NCBI GenBank assembly: GCA_028015205.1
Contig: CM051511.1
Span: 3,596,001 to 3,660,000 of the forward strand
Source of the DNA: Mytilisepta virgata
Lineage: Eukaryota; Mollusca; Bivalvia; Mytilida; Mytilidae
DNA: 64,000 bases
Direction of reading: 5' to 3'
Part shown: piece by piece, positions 50,101-62,406 of the stretch
Position numbering within the stretch: position 1 is the stretch's first letter
How the letters are laid out: every line of letters starts with the position of its first letter
The notes under the pieces: generated by a model
The model's database searches: none
Told to the model about the DNA's origin: nothing
The model's input: only the letters and a program-made list of their open reading frames with translations
Position numbers and translations under genes: made by a program

Positions 50101-53100
50101 AAACCGCTCAAAGGAATTTGATGAAACTTTCTCTGTCCATTAACCTTAATGCACAGGTGTGCATATATATTTTATTTTTTAAAAATTTAAAATTTTTTTT
50201 TTGTAAAAATTGACATTTTTGAAAAAAAAGGGGGGGGGCAAAACTTCTATCCTCAACTACTCTATAACCGCTCAAAGGAATTTGATTAAACTTTCTCTGT
50301 GCATTAACGTTAATGCAAAGGTGTGCATATATATTTCATTTTTAGAAAATTTTAATTTTTTTTTGTAAAAATTGACATTTTTGCAAAAAAAATAGGGGGG
50401 GAACTTCTATCCTCAACTTCTCTATAACCGCTTAAAGGAATTTGATTAAACTTTCTCTGTGCATTAACCTTAATGCACAGGAGTGCATATATATTTCATT
50501 TTTAGAAAATTTTAATTTTTTTTCCTAAAAATTAACATTTTTGAAAAAAAAGGGGGGGTAAAAACTTCTATCCGCAACTACTCCATCACCGCTCAAAGGA
50601 ATTTGATGAAACTTTCTCTGTGCATTAACCTTAATGTACAGGTGTGCATATATATTTTATTTTTAAAAATTTTAAATTTTTTTTTGTAAAAATTGACATT
50701 TTTGAAAAAAAATGGGGGGGTTCAAAACTTCTATCCTCAACTACTCCATAACGGCTCACAGCAATTTGATGAAACTTTCTCTGTGCATTAACTTTAATGC
50801 AAAGGTGTGCATATATTTAATTTTTAGAAAATTTTAATATTTTTTGTAAAAATTGACGTCCGCAGGCGACACATGTCTTCCTTGGAAGACTCACACATTT
50901 TAATACTGAACATATACATGATAAATAATGTTCTGTTTTTGCATTGTGTTCTTGAAATCTTAAAAAAAATGAATTCCTAGAATTTATCAGACTTAAATAA
51001 AAATAAAAGTACATATAGGCTGGCAAATTTGTTTTGTTTCTTATCTCTGCTTTATTTTTTCTAGTGAAAAAGAAACATTTTGTGTGTTACACAATATAAA
51101 TTAAGAAAAACAATATTTGGGGCAGGGCTAAAGACAGATGGGGATGAGAATCAATTAATTATTGGATTTTGTTAGAAAAGGTGTTAATTATAAAAACTTA
51201 ACCAATACTGTTTTATTTAGCGAAAAGTAAGTAATGTTTTATAAGTTTATCTGAATACATAATGCTTTTTAAATTTTCATCTATTTTTTTTTAATCTTGT
51301 TTAATGGAATATATCGTAGCATGTTTTGAAGAATTTTGTCATGACTTAATCTTTCGCTGGTCACACTATTGTGGTATTTAACTACAGCTTTACTTTTAAA
51401 AAAGCATGCAAATAACAAGAAACAAACGGTTGTATGAGAAAGAAGTATGAATGTGTAAATAATTATTGGTTTCTACGTACATATTTTTGCCAGTAAAGCT
51501 ATTTACAAAATTTAAATTAATGTTTTTATTATTCAAAATAAAAAAAATGTATGTTCATGTATATATTCAAAAATGTACGAAAATATTTTATCTCGAGAAG
51601 AAATTATTGATTATGTTAACAGATTGCGTGAACATCAATTCTGTGATTATTATATTGAATGACTTTCAATTTTGTTTATTTCCATTTCCTGGTTGTCATT
51701 TTGTCACATCACCATCAGTACCTACACAAGCATTAGTACTTAAAGTTAAGGCATTTAAGAGCAGTAAATTGGCGTGGATTTTATATGAACACTTTATTTA
51801 TCTTAATCATATTAGATTACGTAATATATTGATGTAATTTTTTCAGAAACTAAATACAAATATATTGCCAAAAAGACTTCACTGTTTTTTTTATTTCTCA
51901 GTCATGGCTAATTGAACAAGAATAAACTTTAGTTATTAAACGTGTATTATGTAGAAAGAAATTTGATGTTTCCTTCTTATCTCAAATATTTGGTCCATGG
52001 ATGTTTGAGAAAGTAACTGTAATCTTAATGTTAAAGTTGCAATGAGGCCTTAACAAGGAAACTCTTGCATCGACGGCAAGTTTAAGATGCTCCCCTTGCA
52101 GTGGTTTGTGTTTATTAAATTAAAATAAAGAATGTTTTACATAACATAAACAATCATTATTAAAATTTAAATTGCTTGTTTTGTCTAATGTATTGTATAA
52201 GTTAAAAAAAAAAAAAATTAAAATTTGGTTTTAATTACATGTAAATAAAAGAGAATATTTGTTGAAACTTACAGTAAATCAAATTGAACATTCATATAGA
52301 TGTGTTTTGTTTTAAATACACATGCACTGTATCTATATCACTATTTTTTTCAGTGAATTTGCATTGTGAAGCAAATTTGACACAAGACCAGCTTTGCTAT
52401 ATTTCAAACTTGCATTTTAATTTTTGCTAGAAATTTTCAGTAAGTTAACATACATGAGTTAATATAAAATCATTGTACCATATGCTTCCAACTACCCCTG
52501 CATATTGCATTTAGTAGGAATAGCCAAGACTGATAGTCTTTTAGTATAATGTGTCCCGATGGATGATATGTCTTCCTACAAACTCTGACATCAGGAACGA
52601 GCATGTTGAAAATCAGGCTCAGCGTGTCCGTCTAGTACAAAGCAGGGGTCATATACATATGCGAATCAAATGTTCTCATCTTGATATGCACGTAATATTT
52701 GCAATCGGATGTTAAACAATAATCCATCCATCCATATGCTCCAAGTAAAAAATGTATGCATAGTTTCATAGCTGAAATTGATCTTCATTCAGTTAAAATA
52801 TATAAGAGAATTTCGTTCTGTATGTTCTAAGTAAATCAGTTGTATTTTTAGTTTTAAAATCTGTGGGCTTCTTCAACTTTTAGATACAGATTTTAATTAA
52901 AATTAAATTATTATTTCAGTCTGATTACGAGGTTGGTATCATCAGACAGTTTACATTTTCATCATCTCTACAAAGAATGAGTGTTATCACAAGAAAGATA
53001 GGAGATGACCACATGGTTCTGTATTGTAAAGGTGCTCCTGAGAAAGTTACGTCCCTTTGCGATCCTGAAACAGGTACAGTGTGTCTCACATACTTTGCCA

Positions 53101-56100
53101 ACTGATTTCTTTATGAAAAACTTTGGACACATGGATCAGACTGTCAGAAACAGAATTTGCACATATTTTGCAACATTACATTTGCTTGTGGTGTCATCAT
53201 ATATGATGCAAAAATTCATGAAATGCACACAACAATTGGAAAATCAGCTCTAGTAAAATTGTTGAGACATTTCAACAGTGGGAAACACAATAATTCATTA
53301 TGACTATCGGAAACAAAAGGTAGTGTAATACATTTTACTTTCATTTTAAATTAACCTCTGAGAAATTCCAAAAAACCACTTGCAGTTTGAAAAAAGACAC
53401 ACAGTAGGAGTAGGTTGTCTCCCATGACAGTATCACTTTATCCTTTTTCCTCTCTGCAATGATTTTTAATTTATATAAAGACTTCACTTTGTTGTTAGGC
53501 CATTTATTTTTAATTAGTTGGTTTACGGATCCGCCGACCCGATTTTGCCGATTTGAAGAAAAAAAATAAAATTGATAATTTTGGTTTTTAGCTCACCTGG
53601 CCATAGGCCATGTGAGCTATTGCCATCACTTGGCGTCCGTCGTCGTCTGTCGTCGTCGTCGTCGTCTGTAAACTTTTTCAAACGTTAACTCGTCCTAAAC
53701 TACTGGACCGACTTCAACCTAACTTTGCAGAATTGTTCTTTAGGGCATCTGGAAAATTTCTATCATTTAAAATTTTTGAAATGTCGAAAAACATGGCTGT
53801 CGTTACTATAAATAGAACATAGGGGTCCATCAGTAGTTTTCTGCAAATAACTTGAAAACGAAAGCAGATATCAAAATTTTGACATAGGGTCAAAATGTTC
53901 AGCACGATGAGATCTACCAGTGTGCAAATTTTTGTTTCGATCTTACAACTGATGTAGGAGTTGTTGCCCTTTAAATGTCAAATTTGGCAATATTTCGTTT
54001 TTCAAGGCTATTATTATGAAAATGAGAAGAGATAGATAATCAATGTAAGAACAAAAGTTGCTCAGTTAATAAAGATCTATGAATGTTCAAAATTTCAGGT
54101 CAATCAGACATACCATGTTAGAGTTATTGCCCTTGAAAATGTCAATTTTGTTTGCAGATTTTCCCTTTTTGTGCAATTATTGTGAAAGGAGATAAATAAT
54201 CAATGTAAGAATAAAAGTTGTTCAGTTAATTAAGATCATTTTAGGGGTTATCGCCCTTTGAAGGTAAAAAATAGCGTTTTTCATGTTTTTGGCTTTAGAA
54301 TGAAAACTAATTAATGAAAATAGCAAAAGATGCTGCTTGCTTAAACCTTCAACTCGTTGAACTTTAAAAGACACTCCATTGGATGGAAGTTGACAAATGG
54401 GCCTTTAAATGGGTAATTGCTAAAAAGAGAGACCTTTATACCTTAAAGACCAGGTGAGCGATTCAGGCTCCTGGGAGCCTCTTGTTTATTACCGCCAACC
54501 CTCTGAAATCAGCCATCCCAAAAATAAAAATAAATAAAAATCCTTTTTGCATCAAAATTTCATACAAGATTATATTCCAATTCGTCTAAAAATAGATTTT
54601 CCATCAATAAAATACTTGTATACATGATCCAAAAAAAAAATCTATTTATAGACGTTAGTTGATGCCAATTTCCGAAACACGTTTTATGAAACGAATTTCT
54701 TAATAGAATCCATGCCACTTTTAAGTTCGTTTTGTATGAATATCTTGATTCCGTAAGATATCGAATCCACTCATTTAATGTTGTACGACTTGTAGTTGAC
54801 GAGTCGGTCCCTTAAAAAGGGAACGGTCTACTGAACAACACCTTTCAAGATAGATGTTCTGATATTTGGGTTTCAAAAGAGGGAATTAACTGATCATTTG
54901 CAACCTTTGTACATTTGGCAATATAACCAAGATTGTTCAAAAGTCCATGATTTTCCCTCTTTTTTTTTCTTTTTTTTTTCCCGACCGACCGACCCTATTT
55001 TTTAAAAAAAAAATCCGTAAACCAATTAAATAAAAATAAAAGGCCTTACATTCAACTTATTGTATCTGTGTACAATTAAACCTATTTTAACGATCACTGT
55101 TGGGACAAAGGTATAGTGGCCACATAAGACAGATGACTGTTTAATCAAAATTCCCACATTGAGTGGAAAATCTGATTTAGTTTCTGCTCCAGAACGGTCA
55201 AGATATTACAGTCGCCAAAAATGAAAAACATTACTTGAAAGTCAATTAACAGCACTTTTAACAAGTCAGGAAATAAAAATTGCTGTTAAATTCAGGCAAA
55301 TATTCAAAATGGGTATCATTTCTTTGGCTGCTGACTGTGTAAGAGAGGTGACCGCTTATTAAAATTTAACACAAAAAACTGTTGGGGGAAGATGCAAGAC
55401 GACTTCTGACAGCAAGGGCTTATATAATTCAGGTGACCTTCTGTATCATCAATTAAAATTCAGTCAGTTTGCCTGTAAGTTTGGAGTTAAGAGAGGGAGA
55501 TTTTCATACGGTTTATGGAATGGATTTTAAGGTCAGTTGATTTGTAAATCACTTCCTATTCATAAATATTGGATGACAATAGCACAAGCTTAAGTGACCA
55601 TAACATACAAAGTATTGGGTAAATAATGCACAGCGAGTGAGAATATTTTGTATTAAATTTGAAGTTATAACTCTTTATTTATTTGTTGTACAGTTTGAGC
55701 TTGGTGTAACTTGGGTTTCTCGTACGTTATCTACAAGGACCTTCAATCAGGCTGATGTTTCTTAAAGATTTAGTCTGACAGGTTTCTTATTCTGAGTATA
55801 ATAGAGAACAAATGAATCCTGCTAAAAGTTTCAATGTAGCTTTTTCTTTATGTTTAGGCAAACATTTTATACCAAAACATATATAATATAAAAACATATA
55901 TTATCTTGTAACTTTGTTACATCTGTAATATTAGCATTAATGTAAATATACGATTTAATTTATTCTATTAGTTTGAAATAAATGGTACTGACATATGTGT
56001 TTATGTGCATGATATAAATATTACTTACTGTAAAAGCAAAAATTTTCGTTGTGGATTCAATATTGTTTATTTCATGGTTAAGTATAATCAACAAAAATTT

Positions 56101-59100
56101 GTCCCCAATGAAATACAACTCCTTAGTTAATCGATATTTGTTAAATTTTTAATCCACAAAATTTGATCCCCAACAAATCATTTTCAGAAATGAATCCACA
56201 AAAGGTTACCCCCACGAACATTTAACAGTATTTAGAAAAATGAATCTGATTAGAACCAAGCAAATCTTGCCACAAGTTGTATTTGAATTACAACTTCAGT
56301 TTTGACAGGCTAGCATTATTTAGTAGTAATCATTACTACGAATTATAATTAGCCACCATTAGGTCCCCATTGTCAAATAATTTTTATACGACCGCAAAAT
56401 TTTTGCGGTCGTATATTGGTATGACGTTGGCGGCGTCGTCGTCGTCGTCGTTGTCGTCGTCCGAAGACATTTGGTTTTCGCACTATAACTTTAGTATAAG
56501 TTAATAGAAATCTATGAAATTTAAACACAAGGTTTATGACCACAAAAGGAAGGTTGGGATTGATTTTGGGAGTTTTGGTCCCAACAGTTTAAGAATTGGG
56601 GGCCAATAAGCATTTTTCTTGGTTTTCGCACAATAACTCTAGTATAAGTAAATAGAAATCTATGAAATTTTAACACAAGGTTTATGACCACAAAAGGAAG
56701 GTTGGGATTGTTTTGGGGAGTTTTGGTCCCAACAGTTTAGGAATTAGGGGCTAAAAAAGGGCCCAAATAAGCATTTTTCTTGGGTTTTGCACAATAACTT
56801 TAGTATAAGTAAATAGAAATCTATGAAATTTAAACACAAGGTTTATGACCACAAAAGGAAGGTTGGGATTGATTTTTGGAGTTTTGGTCCCAACAGTTTA
56901 GGAATTAGCGGCCAAAAGGGTCCAAAATTAAACTTTGTTTGATTTCATCGAAAATTGACCTATTGGGGTTCTTTGATATGCCGAATCTAACCGTAGATTC
57001 TTAATTTTTGGTCTCGTTTTCAAATTGGTCTACATTAAGGTCCAAAGGGTCCAAAATTAAACTTAGTTTGATTTTAACAAAAATTGAATTCTTTGGGTTC
57101 TTTTATATGCTGAATCTAAATATGTACTTAGTTTTTTTATTATGGGCCCAGTTTTCAAGTTGGTCCAAATCGAGGTCCAAAATTAAACTTTGTTTGATTT
57201 CATCGAAAATTGAACTATTGGGGTTCTTTGATATGCCGAATCTAACCGTGCATTTAGATTCTTAATTTTTGGTCCCGTTTTCAAATTGGTCTACATTAAG
57301 GTCCAAAAGGTCCAAAATTAAACTTAGTTTGATTTTAACAAAAATTGAATTCTTGGGGTTCTTTGATATGCTGAATCTAAACATATACTTAGTTTTTTTA
57401 TTATGGGCCCAGTTTTCAAGTTGGTCAAAATCGGGGTCCAAAATTAAAGCTAAAAAAGGGGTAAATTATTTTTTTTTGGGGGGGGGGGCAATTCTCCACA
57501 GCATATTGTATTGCACAAGAAGCAAAAAATTGAATATAAATTCAAATCATATGACCAATTCTAAGTTCTTTATTTCAGTTATTCTGTGTCAGAAACCTAT
57601 TATGTGTCAAATATTTGAAGAAATTTTCAATTGCACAGTATTGTGCAATAGCAAGAAATTGATATGTGTGGCCTGTTATCAAAACCTTATTATTAACAAA
57701 TTCCATGACTATGATGTCATTTTCTATTTTAATATGTTATGGTGTATTTAAATGGGCTGTTATGGTTGCAAAGTATAAAGAAATGGGGGGGGGGGGGGGG
57801 GGGGTTGAAAACAAAATTTAGAGGGGGGGAGGTAAATGAGAAATTGGGGAGGGGGTAATTTTTTTCTCATTTCATATTTCATAAATTAAAAAGAAAATTT
57901 CAAATTTTTTTAGCAAAAAAAGGGGGGGTTACAATAAATTTTATTGTTTTTTGGGTTTTTTTTTTTGGGAGGGGGGGTCAATGTGCAACTTCATAGTGTA
58001 TTGCACAAAAGCTAAAAAAAGGGGTAAATTATTATTTTTTTTGGGGGGGGGGGGGCAATTCTCCACAGCATATTGTATTGCACAAGAAGCAAAAAATTGA
58101 ATATAAATTCAAATCATATGACCAATTCTAAGTTCTTTGATTTCAGTTATTCTGTGTCAGAAACCTATTATGTGTCAAATATTTGAAGAAATTTTCAATT
58201 GCACAGTATTGTGCAATAGCAAGAAATTGATATGTGTGCCCTGTTATCAAAACCTTATTATTAACAAATTCCATGACTATGATGTCATTTTCTATTTTAA
58301 TATGTTATGGTGTATTTAAATGGGCTGTTATGGTTGCAAAGTATAAAGAAATGGGGGGGGGGGGGGGTTGAAAACAAAATTTAGAGGGGGGGGTAAATGA
58401 GAAATTGGGGAGGGGGTAATTTTTTTCTCATTTCATATTTCATAAATTAAAAAGAAAATTTCAAATTTTTTTAGCAAAAAAAGGGGGGGGTTACAATAAA
58501 TTTTATTGTTTTTTGGTTTTTTTTTTGGGAGGGGGGGTCAATGTGCAACTTCATAGTGTATTGTACAAAAGCTAAAAAAAGGGGTAAATTATTATTTTTT
58601 TTTTGGGGGGGGGGGGGCAATTCTCCACAGCATATTGTATTGCACAAGAAGCAAAAAATTGAATATAAATTCAAATCATATGACCAATTCTAAGTTCTTT
58701 AATTTCAGTTATTCTGTGTCAGAAACCTATTATGTGTCAAATATTTGAAGAAATTTTCAATTGCACAGTATTGCGCAATAGCAAGAAATTGATATGTGTG
58801 CCCAATTTTAAATTTTAAATTGGTTATTTCTGATTTATATATAAAAACAAATAATACTGATATGGTTTGAATAGGTAAATTAAAAAATTTTAAGTTCTTA
58901 GACAACATTCATTCTGTGTCAGAAACCTATGCTGTGTCAAATATTTATTCACAATCCAAATTCAGTATTGTATCAAGCTTGAATGTTGTGTTCATAATTG
59001 CCCCAACTATTCAGGGTTCGACATCTGCGGTCGTATCTAGCTGCGCCCAGCGGAGCATTTTATTCAAATTTAAGTTTTATTTACACGTTTCTAGGACTAC

Positions 59101-62100
59101 TTTCAAAATTACATGTATATTGTATAGCAAATTGTTTTATGTTTTAGTTCCAGATGACTTCCATGATATACTACATCAGTATTCAGTCCAGGGATACAGA
59201 ATTATAGCCCTGGCCTATAGACAGCTGGACCCAAAGTTGTCCTGGCATCAGGCACAAAGAGTCACAAGGTAAACATATATTGAAGAAATATGTACATGTA
59301 TATGTATTAAAAGTAATAAAGAAGTATAATAGATATAAATTTCCTGTCTAAAAGTAAATTAGAATGGAAATAAAATGCTATGGATATGTCTCTTTTTTCA
59401 ATTTTCTTCTATTTGGTAAAAATTTGCTGTTTTGAGGATACACAATTTCAAAGTTTTGAATTTGTCTTTAATAAAATAGTAAAGCATGAAATATATATGA
59501 AATACAATGCAGACACAAAAACCACAAAAAATTGATATCAAACAAAATAAGCTTATACATGTACTATCAAAAACCAAACAAGTACTCTTATGCTGATGTT
59601 GTTTACATGGTGGAATTTCTTGTGAACTATATTTATGGAGTTTTGGGGACAAGTTTTTCAGCAGAATGTCAAAATTCCTACAGGGAGGAACTGCATCAGA
59701 TCCACCAGATCTTACACACTTCCAATGTGACAAATGCCATTTAATATGACATTCCATTCTGGAGCAGCCATGTGTATCTTATAATGTTGCTTCTAAAGCA
59801 AAAGATAACATTTAAGACTTTAATTTAGATAAATGTTTTAATAATAGTAATTTTATATTTCAGAGATAAAATGGAGCACAGTTTAACCTTTTTAGGCCTC
59901 CTTTTTATGCAGAACAAACTAAAACCTGAGACAAAACCAGTGATTGGTCTACTGAATGGTGCTAATATTAGAACAGTCATGATAACAGGTAGGGATTGGT
60001 GAATTTTATGGCTATATCTATAAATGTGTAGAGGAGATATAGGTAAGAAATTGAGATCAATTTTGATTGGTTGATTGAGTGATTGTTGCTTAATGTCCAG
60101 TGGCAAATATTTCATGCTTCTTCAGAACTAAAACTGACAATATTGAAAATTAAATGAATTTTTCAGTAAAATTTTTTAAAGAATATTTAATTGAAATTGA
60201 CAGATCTCATGGAGAAAAGTATTCGAGATCTTCTTAACAAATTACTACTGGTAATTCATGTTAAATGATATTCATGTGAAATACAATATCCAATTATCTC
60301 CCTTGACCAAAATACCTTAGGGAGATGAATTCTGATTTTGAAGCAATTTTTCTTATAGATGAGTTTCCAATTAAGGATGATCGCTGGTCTAATAGGAAAT
60401 AAATAGGATTTGAAATAGGTGTTTTAGTTTGAGAGAACATATGAATAGTAAACAAATAAGAAAGAAAAAAATATAGGTTCATGTGCTCATTTTAGAGTTA
60501 TAAAGCCTTGAAAATTTGCAGGAAATAGGTTTTCTTTGGATTTTTCATTGTCTTTGCATTGGCAACTTCAGTCTCTCAATAATGTATGAAAAAAAAAAGG
60601 ATTTCATAAAATTTTGTCAAATACCATTTTAAGGTATATATGATTGAATTATAAAAGAAAAAGTGGGGGTTCATGGGCAAAAAAATTAATGTTTAAGAAA
60701 TGGATAAAACCCGAGGATTCCGAAAATCTGACAAAAAGACGAAAACTTGAACAGCGAGCATTCTTAACACATTTTCCTGCAAATATGATGTTGCAAACAA
60801 TTGTCATAATTTTTGGAGTGTAGGTCGATACTTTTTATACCCTCCGCAAACAATGTTTGGGGGGGTATATAGGAATCACCTTGTCCGTCCATCTGTCCGT
60901 CTGTCCATATATCTTGTAAGCGCAACTTCTCCTAGACCGCTCAATGGATTTCAACGAAACTTTACAGAAAGGAAGTACATCATCCAAAGATATGCATGAA
61001 GAAAAATCTTTGCTTTCCGATATCACACAAGGGAGATAATTGGACTTCTATTTTTTTTGGCTTATACATTATATATGAACCTCGTAAGCGCAACTCCTCC
61101 TAGACCGCTCAATGGATTTCAACGAAACTTTACAGAAAGGAAGTACATCACCCAGAGATGTGCATGAAGAAAAATCTTTGCTTTCCGATATCACACAAGG
61201 GAGATAATTGGACTTCTATTTTTTTTGGCTTATACATTATATATGAACCTCGTAAGCGCAACTCCTCCTAGACCGCTCAATGGATTTCAACGAAACTTTA
61301 CAGAAAGGAAGTACATCATCCAGAGATGTGCATGAAGAAAAATCTTTTCTTTCCGATATCACACAAGGGAGATAATTGGACTTCTATTTTTTTTTGGCTT
61401 ATACATTATATATGAACCTCGTAAGCGCAACTCCTCCTAGACCGCTCAATGGATTTCAACGAAACTTTACAGAAAGGAAGTACATCATCCAAAGATGAAG
61501 AAAAATCTTTGCTTTCCAATATCACACAAGGGAGATAATTGGACTTCAAAGCGGGGGTATCCTTTGTGAGCTTTGCTCACAGTACATCTAGTTCCCTCTG
61601 AAGTGCTGAGCTTGAACTATGCACTGAATCGACATATGTAGATTTTTTTTTTAAATCCCAACCCATCCCGTATTGTTACTATTAATAAAACGATTTAAGA
61701 AATGTGCTTCGACCTATAGAGTGCAACAACCTATATTACGGTATATTTGTCAAGAAATTGGTCATTCGAACTATATATCGCATCGACCTACAGTACTAAA
61801 ATTATGGTATATGTGTATGTCACAATGTTAGTTCAGATTGCAATGTTTTTAATTTGGCAAATCACTAAATGGATCATACACAAATTTATACTTATATATC
61901 TCAGGTGATATGATGCAGACAGCAGTGAGTGTGGCAAGAAGCTGTGGTATGATATCTTCCGCTGATGATGTTGTTATAGCTGATGCTTATCCTCCTGATA
62001 GTGAGGGACCAGCTAGGATAAACTGGATACCTCTTGAAAACCCTGTAGATGATTCTGGTGGAGATACTGAGACTCAGGTTAGAATTTGTATGAAATAGAA

Positions 62101-62374
62101 TGGTTGTGGGGTTAATGTCAAGGTGACAAATCCCATCTCTGAAGTGAACTCACCAGACATCACCACATGATCTTTAATACATGTAGCAAGTCCAAAATAA
62201 GTAAATTCATGTGGATAAAACACAGCACTAACAAATATTCAAATTTAAATCTTAAATAATGAATTTCATTACATGTACATTTGTATTTTGAACTCTGAAG
62301 GTACCAACAAAAAGAGTGTAGGTTGGTTTGTGTTATCAGAGTTTTGAATAATTAGGAAATGCTGTGGACGAACT

Positions 62375-62406
<32 letters not shown>

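Noticed and set aside
49991..50890. Tandem units of families D and E considered as a CRISPR-like array
   Set aside because: Units of ~162-169 bp are contiguous, without short unique spacers, lie in an animal intron and are bounded by transposon-type inverted ends.
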